Shown piece after piece: positions 45,288-55,084 of a stretch of 64,000 nucleotides of DNA. A program made the position numbers and the translations under genes. The notes under the pieces were generated by a model, which was not told the DNA's origin, made no database searches, and was given only the letters and a program-made list of their open reading frames with translations. The number at the start of each line of letters is the position of its first letter. Position 1 is the first letter of the stretch. The stretch is from NCBI GenBank assembly GCA_016787065.1, contig JAEUVD010000033.1, forward strand, positions 159,009-223,008. Reading direction: 5' to 3'. The stretch comes from Chitinophagaceae bacterium. Lineage in GTDB: Bacteria; Bacteroidota; Bacteroidia; Chitinophagales; Chitinophagaceae.

Positions 45288-45998
45288 TTAGTTGCTTATG
45301 GCATACAACACAAAAACAGCGGGTCTTTTATGAAAGGAAATGGTATTTTTTTTCCATTCTTGTAGTGATTTTGAAATAATGGTTTCTTGCTCAGATGTTA
45401 GGTCTGCTGCAATACAAAGACGTGTATCCGGATGACCATGTTTCACTAATTCTTCAAGCAATTGCATATTCCGGTATGGTGTTTCAATAAATAGTTGAGT
45501 GCAATTTTTTTGTCGACTCTCTTTTTCAATTTCTTTAATACGGGTACTCAAGGCCGGTTGCTTATTGGGTAAATATCCAAGAAACTGGAAGCACTGACCA
45601 TTAAATCCGGAGGCCATTAAGGCAAGCACGATGGAATTGGGGCCAACATAGGGTTTTACAATAGCACCAAATTGATGTGCGATGGCTACAAGCTCTTGTC
45701 CGGGGTCAGCAATAGCCGGACAACCTGCTTCGCTGATATAGGCAATTTCTTCACCTCGAGCTAAAGCTTCTTTCAATGCAATTAAACCTTCGGCACTATG
45801 TTCATTTACGAAATGAAATTGTAAAACGTCGATATTGATTTGTTTGTTTAGTGCTTTGAGTAATCGTCGGGCACTACGAATTTCTTCAACTCCAAAAATC
45901 TGAATACGTGAAACTACTTCTACGATATCCGAAGGCAAAACCGCTGTTTTACCTTCCGCTAAAACATTCGGTATTAAATGGAGCACGCCTTTATTCAT
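45288..45998 (-). CDS. SAM-dependent methyltransferase, tetrapyrrole methylase/RsmI-like
   Basis: About 236 residues of the tetrapyrrole methylase superfamily, close to RsmI (16S rRNA C1402 ribose methylation). Motifs: VLHLIPNVLAEG at the start, 'AYISEAGCPAIADPGQELVAIAH', 'VGPNSIVLALMASGF' and 'FIETPYRN'. The first motif differs from canonical RsmI ('LYLVPTPIGN'), and Bacteroidota carry a second RsmI-like family of this type, so the target is uncertain. The start is probably the ATG at 45998, overlapping the EI24 gene by 8 bases; 46013 is an alternative. Confidence 0.78.
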   Translation of the reverse strand: MNKGVLHLIPNVLAEGKTAVLPSDIVEVVSRIQIFGVEEIRSARRLLKALNKQINIDVLQFHFVNEHSAEGLIALKEALARGEEIAYISEAGCPAIADPGQELVAIAHQFGAIVKPYVGPNSIVLALMASGFNGQCFQFLGYLPNKQPALSTRIKEIEKESRQKNCTQLFIETPYRNMQLLEELVKHGHPDTRLCIAADLTSEQETIISKSLQEWKKNTISFHKRPAVFVLYAISN

Positions 45999-46752
45999 GC
46001 TGTTTATTTTCATAGTATGAAATGCTGGCAGCCATGGCACTTAAAGGAGCCGCTATTATGATACCGATAAAAGGAATCATGAAGGCTAGGTAAAAAACGA
46101 AACCATTGCCCAATGCTAAACCTTTCCGTTGCATCATCCATTGTCGGCTTTCCCAAGGGGTTAACCGATCACGTTCACAATTATAATCTATCATCGCAAA
46201 ACCATAATAGTAACAGTCTAATAGCATTATCATAAATGAAAATAGAAAACCAACTAAGGGTATAAATGACAATGTAAATAAAAGTAAAGTCCAAATTAAT
46301 TGCTTTACAAAATTTCGCAAGGAAAGCTGAATACCACGAAGAACATCCTTTAAAAACTGAGAAGTTTGGAACGGATATTCCTGTCCGTTAATTTTCTCCG
46401 CTGTTCTTTCGGAAATATAAGCATACAAAGGTGATGCAATAGCCAGAAAGATAAATTTATACAATGAAACAAATACAAAAAACGAGGATAGAAAAAGGGC
46501 TAATTTGAATAACCATCCTATCCACGGAAATTGATTCATCCAATCGAGTAATTGAGAGAAGAATTTAAGGTGTAACAGGAAGTCAATCGCCTTGTCCATT
46601 CCCAACCAAATAAACGCGGCACTAATTAAAACGATAAGTAAATAAAAAAGTAATGATAAAAAAAACAGATTTCCCATGCGATGCGTTGAGATCATTTTTA
46701 GGGCATCGCCATAATGGAGCATGGCATTTTTCATGTCTCGTACTAATCGCAT
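45991..46752 (-). CDS. EI24 domain-containing membrane protein (CysZ-like)
   Basis: 253 residues with four to five membrane helices (~30-50, ~80-105, ~150-180, ~215-240). The core 'FLAIASPLYAYISERTAE' and 'LSFIPLVGFLFSFMIMLLDCYYYGFAMIDY' match the EI24/CysZ family. In E. coli CysZ imports sulfate; in Bacteroidota the family is usually called EI24 with no proven role, and no sulfur genes are adjacent. It is translationally coupled to the RsmI-like gene. Confidence 0.85.
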   Translation of the reverse strand: MRLVRDMKNAMLHYGDALKMISTHRMGNLFFLSLLFYLLIVLISAAFIWLGMDKAIDFLLHLKFFSQLLDWMNQFPWIGWLFKLALFLSSFFVFVSLYKFIFLAIASPLYAYISERTAEKINGQEYPFQTSQFLKDVLRGIQLSLRNFVKQLIWTLLLFTLSFIPLVGFLFSFMIMLLDCYYYGFAMIDYNCERDRLTPWESRQWMMQRKGLALGNGFVFYLAFMIPFIGIIIAAPLSAMAASISYYENKQHE

Positions 46753-46872
46753 GCGGCTAAATTACAAGAGGTTCATTGAATAACAAGAAATTTGCTTTAA
46801 ACAATTGTACTAAATAATGAAGGTTCTATTCCTTTCTCCAGTATAATTATCCTCTATCAAACATGCTAGTTC

Positions 46873-47646
46873 TTATTTCCAATGTTCTTCTATACCAAGA
46901 TTGAATAAGGCAAAATCATACTTCACCGGGTCGTGCTTGTCGAACGTACTGAGTTGATGTGTTAAGTCTAGCACTTGTTGCCAATTATTTTTTGGGTTCA
47001 AAAGTAAACCCAGGCGCAGGGCTACCCGAGATACATGTATATCTAAAGGGATCATTAGGTTGGAACAAGGAATCCTTTTCCAGATACCAAAATCTACTCC
47101 TTTTTCATTCGATCGAACCATCCAGCGAAGAAACATACACAGGCGTTTACAGGTACTTTGTTTGGCAGGGGTCGCAATATGTTTTTTAGTTCGGATCAGG
47201 GCGAAAGGAGAATTGAAAAGCTGATGATGAAATTGAATGAAGGATGATTCCACGGATTTAAATTGGCCTTCTGAAAGAAAAGCCTCTTCCAAACTTTCAT
47301 GGTTCAAATAAAATTCGTGTAAGTACGAAAGAAGAAAAAATAAATCATCCGGTTGAAAGGTGCGATGACGAAAAGAAATCATTCTTTTCAAATCCTGTTC
47401 ACGATGATTTACGATAAAATCATATGGGGCAAAATCCATACGCTCCAATAAATCGTTACTTTTTTGAATAATGGTTTTGCGTTGTCCCCAGGAAAAGAGT
47501 GCTGCAAAAAATCCGGCTAGTTCAATATCCTGTTTTTTGGTAAAGCGATGCGGTATACGAATCGGGTCGTGTTCAATAAATTCAGGCCTTTCATAAAAGG
47601 CGGCTTTGTGTTCTAAAAAGTCGACTAAAGACGTTTGATTTGTCAT
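46873..47646 (-). CDS. TIGR02757 family protein (DUF2400)
   Basis: About 257 residues from the ATG at 47646, which begins at the conserved LVDFLEHKAAFY region; an upstream start would add a Cys-rich hydrophilic leader. Conserved stretches are 'EHDPIRIPHRFTKKQDIELAGFFAALFSWGQRKTI', 'FRHRTFQPDD', 'CMFLRWMVRSNEKGVDFGIW' and 'PLDIHVSRVALRLGLL'. The last resembles the helix-hairpin and Asp region of endonuclease III-like glycosylases, but no activity has been shown for this family. It is divergent from dxs. Confidence 0.85.
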   Translation of the reverse strand: MTNQTSLVDFLEHKAAFYERPEFIEHDPIRIPHRFTKKQDIELAGFFAALFSWGQRKTIIQKSNDLLERMDFAPYDFIVNHREQDLKRMISFRHRTFQPDDLFFLLSYLHEFYLNHESLEEAFLSEGQFKSVESSFIQFHHQLFNSPFALIRTKKHIATPAKQSTCKRLCMFLRWMVRSNEKGVDFGIWKRIPCSNLMIPLDIHVSRVALRLGLLLNPKNNWQQVLDLTHQLSTFDKHDPVKYDFALFNLGIEEHWK

Positions 47647-47721
47647 AAAACAACTGGAGCAAGATGCATCGAATTTGACGAAAAGCAGATTCTTTTTGCT
47701 TTTATTTACCATTTATTGCCC

Positions 47722-47729
47722 TACTTTTG
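47722..47729 (+). promoter_or_regulatory. -7 promoter element (TACTTTTG) of dxs-mnmE
   Basis: TACTTTTG fits TAnnTTTG, 15 bases before the ATG at 47745. It overlaps a possible TTG start at 47727, which argues against that start. Confidence 0.6.
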
Positions 47730-47744
47730 AGCAACATTAACACC

Positions 47745-49676
47745 ATGGAAGTTACAGCAGGACCACTACTCGCACAAATAGAATTTCCTTCCGATTTGAA
47801 GAAATTCGGTAAAGAGGATCTTACTCAAATTAGTAACGAGCTTCGTCAGTTTATCATTGATGTGGTTAGTGTAAATGGTGGCCACTTTGGAGCCAGTTTA
47901 GGTGTGGTGGAATTAACCGTTGCCCTGCATTATGTGTATAATACGCCCTACGACCAATTAATTTGGGATGTCGGTCATCAAGCCTACGGTCATAAAATTC
48001 TTACCGGTCGGCGAAAAACGTTTCACACCAATAGAAAATATCATGGTTTAAGTGGGTTCCCAAAACGTAGCGAGAGTGAGTATGATGCTTTTGGCGTTGG
48101 TCATAGTTCAACTTCTATTTCTGCGGCTTTAGGTATGGCAATCGCATCTAGCATTAAAGGAGAAACCGATCGGAAACATATTGCTGTAATTGGTGATGGT
48201 GCTATGACGGCCGGATTGCCGTTTGAAGCACTTCAACATGCAGGATCTTGTAAAGAAGATATCCTCATTATTCTGAATGATAATAATATGAGTATCGACC
48301 CAAATGTGGGTTCGCTCAAGGAATACCTAACGGATATTACCACCTCCAAAACGTATAACAAAGTACGTGATGATGTTTGGAATATGTTAGGGAAAATGCC
48401 CTTTGGTAAAATGCACCAGAAAATGGCGTCAAAAGTTGAAGCCGGCATTAAAGGTGTGGTAAGTAAAACCTCTAATTTATTTGAAGGACTTGGATTGCGT
48501 TATTTCGGTCAGGTTGACGGCCATAATGTTGTGAAACTTGTAGAAATACTGAAGGATCTTCAAAAAATTAAAGGTCCCAAAGTGTTACATATTAATACCG
48601 TAAAAGGGAAGGGATATGATTTGGCCGAGAAAGATCAAACCTTGTGGCATGCACCCGGAATATTTGATAAAGTAACCGGTAAGATTAATAAGGTTGTCTA
48701 CGATTCGCCACAACCGCCAAAATATCAGGATGTATTCGGGAAAACAATTATTGAATTAGCAACAACGAATCCAAAAGTGATGGGTGTAACTCCGGCTATG
48801 CCGAGCGGATGTTCGTTGAAATACATGATGGCCGAAATGCCTGATAGGGCTTTTGATGTTGGTATCTGTGAACAACATGCGGTAACCCTTAGCGCAGGAT
48901 TAGCTACGCAAGGAATGAAAGTATTCTGTAATATATACTCCTCCTTCATGCAACGAGCCTATGATCAGGTTATACATGATGTAGCCATTCAGAAATTACC
49001 AGTTATATTTTGTTTAGACCGTGCTGGTTTAGTTGGTGATGATGGCCCTACGCATCACGGAGCGTACGACATACCTTATATGCGTTGTATTCCGAACATG
49101 ATCATTGCCGCACCTATGAATGAAAAGGAGTTGCGTGATATGATGTACACGGCACAGCTGGATTCCAATGAATTACCATTCGTAATTCGTTATCCTCGCG
49201 GAGAAGGCGTTATGCCACACTGGCAAACTCCGTTAGAGCCAATGGCCATCGGAAAAGGAATGTGTTGTTCGGAAGGAACAGATGTGGCCATTCTTAGCAT
49301 GGGTCATCCCGGAAATTTTGTTACAAATGCGCTGCAGGTTTTACAACAAGAAGGTATTTCTGTAGCACATTATAATATGCGTTTTGTAAAACCTTTAGAT
49401 GAAAATTTATTGCATCAGATTGGAAAGAAATTTAAACGTGTGATAACTATTGAAGATGGAACAATCGTTGGAGGTTTCGGATCAGCCTGCTTAGAGTTCT
49501 TTGCTGCAAACCACTATCATCCTCAAGTAGCAATGTTAGGTATACCGGATCGAATAGTGGAACATGGCAAACCATCGGAATTACATGCAGAATGTGGTTA
49601 TGATACCACAGCGATTATACGCACTGTCGAAACAATGATGGCTAAAACTAATCCGTTAGAAGTTGCTACCCTGTGA
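47745..49676 (+). CDS. dxs: 1-deoxy-D-xylulose-5-phosphate synthase
   Basis: About 643 residues. It condenses pyruvate and glyceraldehyde-3-phosphate, the first step of the MEP isoprenoid pathway, with thiamine diphosphate. Visible: 'DVGHQAYGHKILTGRR' near residue 75, the TPP/Mg motif GDGAMTAG...NDNNMS (~145-180), 'GLRYFGQVDGHN', 'DVGICEQHAVTLSAGLA' (catalytic Glu/His region) and the C-terminal transketolase domain. The ATG at 47745 is used because an in-frame TTG upstream lies in the promoter. Its TGA overlaps the GTG start of mnmE. Confidence 0.96.
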   Translation: MEVTAGPLLAQIEFPSDLKKFGKEDLTQISNELRQFIIDVVSVNGGHFGASLGVVELTVALHYVYNTPYDQLIWDVGHQAYGHKILTGRRKTFHTNRKYHGLSGFPKRSESEYDAFGVGHSSTSISAALGMAIASSIKGETDRKHIAVIGDGAMTAGLPFEALQHAGSCKEDILIILNDNNMSIDPNVGSLKEYLTDITTSKTYNKVRDDVWNMLGKMPFGKMHQKMASKVEAGIKGVVSKTSNLFEGLGLRYFGQVDGHNVVKLVEILKDLQKIKGPKVLHINTVKGKGYDLAEKDQTLWHAPGIFDKVTGKINKVVYDSPQPPKYQDVFGKTIIELATTNPKVMGVTPAMPSGCSLKYMMAEMPDRAFDVGICEQHAVTLSAGLATQGMKVFCNIYSSFMQRAYDQVIHDVAIQKLPVIFCLDRAGLVGDDGPTHHGAYDIPYMRCIPNMIIAAPMNEKELRDMMYTAQLDSNELPFVIRYPRGEGVMPHWQTPLEPMAIGKGMCCSEGTDVAILSMGHPGNFVTNALQVLQQEGISVAHYNMRFVKPLDENLLHQIGKKFKRVITIEDGTIVGGFGSACLEFFAANHYHPQVAMLGIPDRIVEHGKPSELHAECGYDTTAIIRTVETMMAKTNPLEVATL

Positions 49677-51082
49677 TTGATTCCCTAGTTGTAAAACATA
49701 AAACACAAGATACTATTGTTGCTTTGTCTACGGTTCCCGGACAAAGTGCTATCGCTGTAATTCGTTTAAGTGGTCCGCAGGCTATTGCCATAACAGATAA
49801 TATTTTTAAAGGTGCTGTGCTTTCTCAAGTTGACAGTCATACTGTGCACTACGGTAAGTTATTTAAAGATAATGTCTTGTTAGATGAAGTTGTTGTAGCT
49901 GTATTTAAAAATCCTCATTCGTATACAGGTGAAGATGTAATAGAAATAAGTGCCCATGGGTCGCCTTATATAGTTCAAACTATACTGCGTGTTTTACAAG
50001 AAGAAGGGGCACGCATGGCTAGGCCGGGAGAGTTTACCCAACGTGCTTTTTTTTACGGTAAGCTTGATTTGAGTCAGGCTGAAGCAGTTGCAGATATTAT
50101 AGCTAGTGAGAATGCCAGTCAGCATCGTATAGCGTTTCAACAAATGCGAGGTGGTTATTCAGAACGAATAAAAACGTTGCGTCAGGAATTAATTGATTTC
50201 GCAGCCTTATTAGAATTGGAATTAGATTTTAGTGAGGAAGATGTGGAGTTCGCCAACCGGGAGAAGTTAGTAGCTTTAGTGCATCAAGCACAACAAGAAA
50301 TTAGTAGGTTAATACAGTCGTTTAAGTTAGGAAACGTTATTAAAAAAGGCATACCCGTAGCAATAGTTGGTAAACCGAATGCAGGGAAGTCGACGTTACT
50401 TAATGTGTTACTGCAAGACGAGAAAGCGATTGTAAGCGATATACCGGGAACAACACGAGATTTTATTGAAGATACCTTACAAATTAACGGTATTACCTAT
50501 CGTTTCATAGATACTGCGGGTTTGCGTGAAACTTCAGATGCTTTAGAAAATTTAGGTATTGAACGGAGTTATGAAAAAATGAAACAAGCCGGATTGGTTT
50601 TAGTAGTTCTGGATATTCGAGAATCATTAGATGCATTGTGTGCACAGGTAAAGGCTCTTTCCTTTGAACCCGACCAGAAAGCGATTTTGGTTTTGAATAA
50701 ATCCGACGCGATGGATAACCTGTGCAATGCCTATGATGTGGAAGAAGCTATGGCAACTCTAACACGTTTACCGGTGCAGGAAGTGTCTGCCAAGCAGCAT
50801 AGAAATATTGATAAATTAATTGAAAAGATAGAACAAGCCGTACAGTTGGATAAACTATCTACTAATGATGTTGTGGTATCGAATAGCCGGCATTGGGAAG
50901 CCTTACAAGAAGCGCATACCCATTTGGTACGAGTTTTAGAAGGATTAGAACAAAAAATTAGTGGTGAATTTATCAGCTTAGATATGCGTGCCGCATTGCA
51001 AGCTTTAGGTCGCATAACCGGACAAGTAAGTAATGAAGATATTTTGAGTTCGGTATTTACTAGGTTTTGTATAGGGAAGTAA
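49673..51082 (+). CDS. mnmE: tRNA uridine-5-carboxymethylaminomethyl(34) synthesis GTPase MnmE
   Basis: 469 residues. With MnmG it modifies the wobble uridine of several tRNAs. An N-terminal formyl-THF-binding domain ('TIVALSTVPGQSAIAVIRLSGP') is followed by a helical domain with an inserted G domain: GKPNAGKST (G1), PGTTRD (G2), DTAGLRET (G3) and NKSD (G4). The C-terminus ends in FCIGK with the functional Cys466. The start is GTG at 49673, within the dxs stop (GTGA overlap), so the two genes are translationally coupled. Confidence 0.96.
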   Translation: MIDSLVVKHKTQDTIVALSTVPGQSAIAVIRLSGPQAIAITDNIFKGAVLSQVDSHTVHYGKLFKDNVLLDEVVVAVFKNPHSYTGEDVIEISAHGSPYIVQTILRVLQEEGARMARPGEFTQRAFFYGKLDLSQAEAVADIIASENASQHRIAFQQMRGGYSERIKTLRQELIDFAALLELELDFSEEDVEFANREKLVALVHQAQQEISRLIQSFKLGNVIKKGIPVAIVGKPNAGKSTLLNVLLQDEKAIVSDIPGTTRDFIEDTLQINGITYRFIDTAGLRETSDALENLGIERSYEKMKQAGLVLVVLDIRESLDALCAQVKALSFEPDQKAILVLNKSDAMDNLCNAYDVEEAMATLTRLPVQEVSAKQHRNIDKLIEKIEQAVQLDKLSTNDVVVSNSRHWEALQEAHTHLVRVLEGLEQKISGEFISLDMRAALQALGRITGQVSNEDILSSVFTRFCIGK

Positions 51083-51090
51083 TACCTCAC

Positions 51091-51423
51091 CTATTTCTTA
51101 AACATGAACCACACCGCACCTAAGAGCAGAAAGAATGAAATAAGATAATTCAATTTAAAAGGTTCTTTTAAATACAGCGTGGCAAATCCGCAAAAAACAA
51201 CTAAGGTTACCACCTCCTGAATCATTTTCAATTTAAAGGAAGAAATGCCTTCCAGAAAACCAATACGATTGGCAGGTACCATCAAACAATATTCAAATAG
51301 CGCTATCAACCAACTTATCAAAATTACTTTCCATAAACTAACCTGGGTATGACGAAGATGTCCGTACCACGCAATGGTCATAAAAATATTGGAACAGAGT
51401 AACAACACAATTACTTTCACCAT
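51091..51423 (-). CDS. DUF486 family small membrane protein
   Basis: 110 residues with four membrane helices and the family pattern 'LLLCSNIFMTIAWYGHLR', 'SWLIALFEYCLMVPANRIG' and 'KMIQEVVTLVVFCGFATLYLKEPFKLNYL'. It resembles half of a drug/metabolite transporter and may act as a dimer, but no substrate is known. It ends 8 bases from the mnmE stop on the opposite strand. Confidence 0.85.
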   Translation of the reverse strand: MVKVIVLLLCSNIFMTIAWYGHLRHTQVSLWKVILISWLIALFEYCLMVPANRIGFLEGISSFKLKMIQEVVTLVVFCGFATLYLKEPFKLNYLISFFLLLGAVWFMFKK

Positions 51424-51544
51424 ACAAGAAATTTATTTACACGAAGTACGCAAGATTTTTAGTTGTATCACGTTATCACTAAAAATTAGTTTGTGATTAT
51501 ATGCTTATTTCAACGCGACTATTTTTGGAAATTCTAGCATTATT

Positions 51545-52537
51545 TTACTTTCTGAGTTGATGCAATAATTGAGTATCTTTTTTCATATCAGAACGAATCA
51601 AACTATCGAGTAAAGGAGATGATTCCAGTTTGAATTCAGGATTATAACTGCTGCTACAAGTGCCTATAGAAATTACTATTTTCACAAATACAATTCCAAT
51701 CCATATCCACGAGCCAACTGAAATTCCTGAGCCTCCTCCTTTATTTTGTTGTGAAACATTGCTTTTATAAATCTGATGATTTTTAAGAACAATTTCTTTG
51801 AGTTCCTGCGATGCCCGTGTTAAGAAACATAACTGCTCACTTAAGGCTAAGCAAAGTTCACGCTCGAGCTTTTGAATTTCTACACTGAAATTAATTACAT
51901 ACAACGCCATTTCGTCGATGTAATAAAACAAGGAATCGGGTAGCTTGTTAAGAAATGGCCCCCAAGAACCATATTCCCATCGTCGTAACTCCGTCATGTT
52001 CCGCAAATAAGTTTGCTTGTTCATGTTCTTGAAGAGCGACAACGATTCATCCAGAAAAATACGTGTGCCTTGATACGCTTTATCTTCATCTTCAGGGGAT
52101 AAGAAAACATGAAAACGCTGCCATAATTCGGCTTGAGTAAAATCATAGTTGAGTAGCAACGACTTCATCACACTATTATAAGCGCCGGCAAGAAGAGGGG
52201 AAAGAAAAATTCTAAAGTCTTCATCTTCATGCAAGGAGAACCATTGCTGTTGCGATTTTGGAATATCAATGGCATCCTGTTCAAGTAGTTCCAATAATTC
52301 GTTATGATCCCAAATCAGTTTATGATATCGAATCCTAGCTATAAATTCGGGATGTTCCAATTCTGTGAGAACATCATTTTTATTATAGTCGATACCCTCT
52401 AATGTAAGGATACCGTCTTCTTGCATCGTAAATTCAGCCTGAAGTAATTTCTTCACTCGGGGAACAGGAATGTTCTCCGGAATGGAATAATCTACTTCAA
52501 CATGATGGAGTAATCGAATGAATGATTGATAATACAT
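51545..52537 (-). CDS. Unknown membrane-tethered protein, third gene of the Hsp70 cassette
   Basis: 330 residues, not recognised. Residues ~1-265 are soluble, acidic and helical, rich in Leu, Glu and Trp ('ELRRWEYGSWGPFLNKLPDSLFYYIDEMALYV'). A Gly/Ser-rich linker (~268-278) leads to one membrane helix (GSWIWIGIVFVKIVISIGT, ~279-297), and a short tail follows. With no signal peptide, the long N-terminal part probably stays in the cytoplasm, anchored by the C-terminal helix. The start overlaps the Hsp70 stop by one base (TAATG), so its product is likely made with the Hsp70. A client or adaptor role is inference from position only. Confidence 0.7.
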   Translation of the reverse strand: MYYQSFIRLLHHVEVDYSIPENIPVPRVKKLLQAEFTMQEDGILTLEGIDYNKNDVLTELEHPEFIARIRYHKLIWDHNELLELLEQDAIDIPKSQQQWFSLHEDEDFRIFLSPLLAGAYNSVMKSLLLNYDFTQAELWQRFHVFLSPEDEDKAYQGTRIFLDESLSLFKNMNKQTYLRNMTELRRWEYGSWGPFLNKLPDSLFYYIDEMALYVINFSVEIQKLERELCLALSEQLCFLTRASQELKEIVLKNHQIYKSNVSQQNKGGGSGISVGSWIWIGIVFVKIVISIGTCSSSYNPEFKLESSPLLDSLIRSDMKKDTQLLHQLRK

Positions 52538-55083
52538 TAACCTATTCCTGTTCCGGTAAATTCTTTTGAAGGTTTAAAATCTTTATAGGCTTTTACCAGA
52601 TGTGTTAAGCTATAAATATGCTGTCGGAATTCAACAAACTTTTCTTGTTGTAATGCGGCTTCGGCAAGTTTAAAAATGCTTTTAGCCGTTGAATAGGAGG
52701 TGTACTCCGATTCAGGCATTTCCTTGAACTCCGTATATTTTGTAATTAGGAAACCATTGTTGTTCCACCAAATATCCCAACCTAAACTATTCAATTGATA
52801 GATTGCGCGTTCTAACGTACTTGCATTTTTCGAAACCAATAATTGTTGTTCACTTTGAAGAATTTTTTTATAGCGTTGAACTAATTTGTCTTTACCATGA
52901 TCGGCCAATTCTAAATGCTGTTCGATATATTCTTTGGTTTCGAAGTATTCAAATTGAAGTTGCTCTAAGCGATCATTCCCTCCTAATTTGTCCATCTCTT
53001 GCGAAATGCGTTGTATTGTATCGGCAACAATATATTTGGTATCTGATTTATCGCCTTCTTTAAGTTGAGTTATACTTTTTTTATGTCGAAGTAAATCTTC
53101 TAACAGGTTTTCGCCTTGTAGTTGCCAAACGGTATTTTCTTCATAGCTAAATAACTTCAAATTATTCCGAAGTTCTTGTTCTAACTCAAAATACTGTTCT
53201 TTTAATCTGGAAACTTGTACTTGTTTTTCTGCTACTGCGAACGTGTTCTTGAAATCTTGCTGTGTAACTACAAGAAAAACTTCAACATTCAACGACCGCG
53301 ATTCAGACATGGTAATCTGAATTTCAATATCAGAACCTTTAATTAAATCGGAACTTAAATTCTTTCCGTTTATCGTTATACAACCAATTACCAAATTACT
53401 AATCGGCCGGGCATAACGATCGCCTTCCAGAATATTAATAATTACTTCATCGGTATCTCCTTTCTTGATGGTTTTAGATATGGTTCGGTATAGTGTTCTT
53501 TTTTGAGGAAGAATACTGTTCTTTTCAAAAATAAGCTCCAATTTGGTGGTCTTGTTTTCAGGGTCATCAACCTCAATACAAATATCCTTTGGTAAGGGTT
53601 GGCCACTGATACTAAACTGACCTTGTGATATTTGAATTTCTTCAAAAAGCGACGACAACTCATGGCCATGTTGATCAAAAAAACGAAGAAAGAACTTATT
53701 TATTACGCCGGGAAGCAAAGGAAGAAATTCGGTGAATTTTATTTTCGCCGGAACTAACCCAGTATCGAAACCGCCATCGGCACGAATAATACGATACGAC
53801 ATGCCTTCGGCTATACTTTCATCCAATTTAACTAACAAGAGTTCTTCTTCTTCTTTACTTGTTTTATTGTAAGCGAGTTGTTTTTTGGGTTCTGTAAGGT
53901 TTGACTGATTTATTATTTCCGATTCGGTTGTATTGATAATATCTTCAAGCAGATGATCTATTTCTTTATCAAAGGTTTGAGGAGGAGTATAATATTTGTT
54001 AGCGGCATAATATGCAGCACCAACGGCTACAGCCGTAGTAGGATCTATGTCGGAACTTAATGCTATGCCAGTACTGCTCAGCGTTTCACGAACATAAGGT
54101 ATCATGGTACTACCTCCAACAAGCACAATTTTTTGAATGCTAGATTCAGGCAGTTGGTTTCGTTGTATGATACGCGACAACATATCAATCGTTTGCTTAA
54201 CTGCCGGCTGAATAATTTCTTCAAATCGAGAACGTGTAACCGGAATAATAAAACTATACGATTGGTTGTTGATAAGGGCATCAAATTCAATTTCTGTTTC
54301 TTCCTGATTACTTAATTCTTTTTTAGCTTCTTCTGCTTTATACAATAATTGATAATACAGCTTTTCATATTTGCCGTAGGTAGTTTTTAATTCTTCTTCA
54401 AAATTGGTTTCTCCAGTTTCAGCGATGATGGCAGGAATAATAATTTGATCCAATATGCCGTGATCAAAATCTACACCACCCAAAAAATTATTGCCTTCAT
54501 GATCGATCACCTTTAAATCACTTTCATCGATGCGAACGAGGGCTACATCAAAGGTACCACCGCCCAAATCGTACACTAACCAATATCCATTTTGATCTTC
54601 TTTATTTTGGTTGAAATAGGCCAAACTGGCTGCTATTGGTTCTTGCAAAATAAATACCTCGTTGATGCCGGCATCTTTCGCGGCTTGAATGGTGGCATTA
54701 CTTTGCATCGTGTCGAACGACGCAGGAATGGTTACAATACAAGCTTCTAATTTTTCTCCGGTATGAATGAAGTTCTTCAATTCTTGCAATACGCAGGTTG
54801 ACAATTGAATTGGGGTGATGTTCTCATCGAGGTTTACTACATAATAGCGTTCATCAGTGCCCATTTTACGTTTAAAACTTCCAAACACATTCACAGGGTC
54901 TTTCAATAAATACTCCCGCGCTTTATCGCCAACCAATCTTCTATCTGTACGAAAAGCTACAACCGAGGCTAAGGTTTCTTTATGCCCTATAGGGTTTTTG
55001 AAAACCGTTACCTGACCGCTATCGAATTTCGCGATCAACGAATTGGTTGTTCCTAAATCAATACCAAAATTTACCGATTTCAT
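52537..55083 (-). CDS. Divergent Hsp70 family ATPase with long C-terminal extension
   Basis: About 848 residues, against ~640 for DnaK. The ATPase domain (1-~385) is intact: FGIDLGTTNSLIAKFDSG (phosphate 1), 'LVYDLGGGTFDVALVRI' (phosphate 2) and 'IVLVGGSTMIPYVRETL' (adenosine motif). A beta-sandwich-like region follows (~430-600), then ~240 residues of charged helical sequence with coiled-coil character. The C-terminus lacks the EEVD-like end. The ATG at 55083 comes one base after the upstream stop; a TTG at 55098 is unlikely. It is not the housekeeping DnaK, and it sits between a small GrpE-like gene and a membrane protein gene. Confidence 0.88.
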   Translation of the reverse strand: MKSVNFGIDLGTTNSLIAKFDSGQVTVFKNPIGHKETLASVVAFRTDRRLVGDKAREYLLKDPVNVFGSFKRKMGTDERYYVVNLDENITPIQLSTCVLQELKNFIHTGEKLEACIVTIPASFDTMQSNATIQAAKDAGINEVFILQEPIAASLAYFNQNKEDQNGYWLVYDLGGGTFDVALVRIDESDLKVIDHEGNNFLGGVDFDHGILDQIIIPAIIAETGETNFEEELKTTYGKYEKLYYQLLYKAEEAKKELSNQEETEIEFDALINNQSYSFIIPVTRSRFEEIIQPAVKQTIDMLSRIIQRNQLPESSIQKIVLVGGSTMIPYVRETLSSTGIALSSDIDPTTAVAVGAAYYAANKYYTPPQTFDKEIDHLLEDIINTTESEIINQSNLTEPKKQLAYNKTSKEEEELLLVKLDESIAEGMSYRIIRADGGFDTGLVPAKIKFTEFLPLLPGVINKFFLRFFDQHGHELSSLFEEIQISQGQFSISGQPLPKDICIEVDDPENKTTKLELIFEKNSILPQKRTLYRTISKTIKKGDTDEVIINILEGDRYARPISNLVIGCITINGKNLSSDLIKGSDIEIQITMSESRSLNVEVFLVVTQQDFKNTFAVAEKQVQVSRLKEQYFELEQELRNNLKLFSYEENTVWQLQGENLLEDLLRHKKSITQLKEGDKSDTKYIVADTIQRISQEMDKLGGNDRLEQLQFEYFETKEYIEQHLELADHGKDKLVQRYKKILQSEQQLLVSKNASTLERAIYQLNSLGWDIWWNNNGFLITKYTEFKEMPESEYTSYSTAKSIFKLAEAALQQEKFVEFRQHIYSLTHLVKAYKDFKPSKEFTGTGIG

Positions 55084-55084
55084 T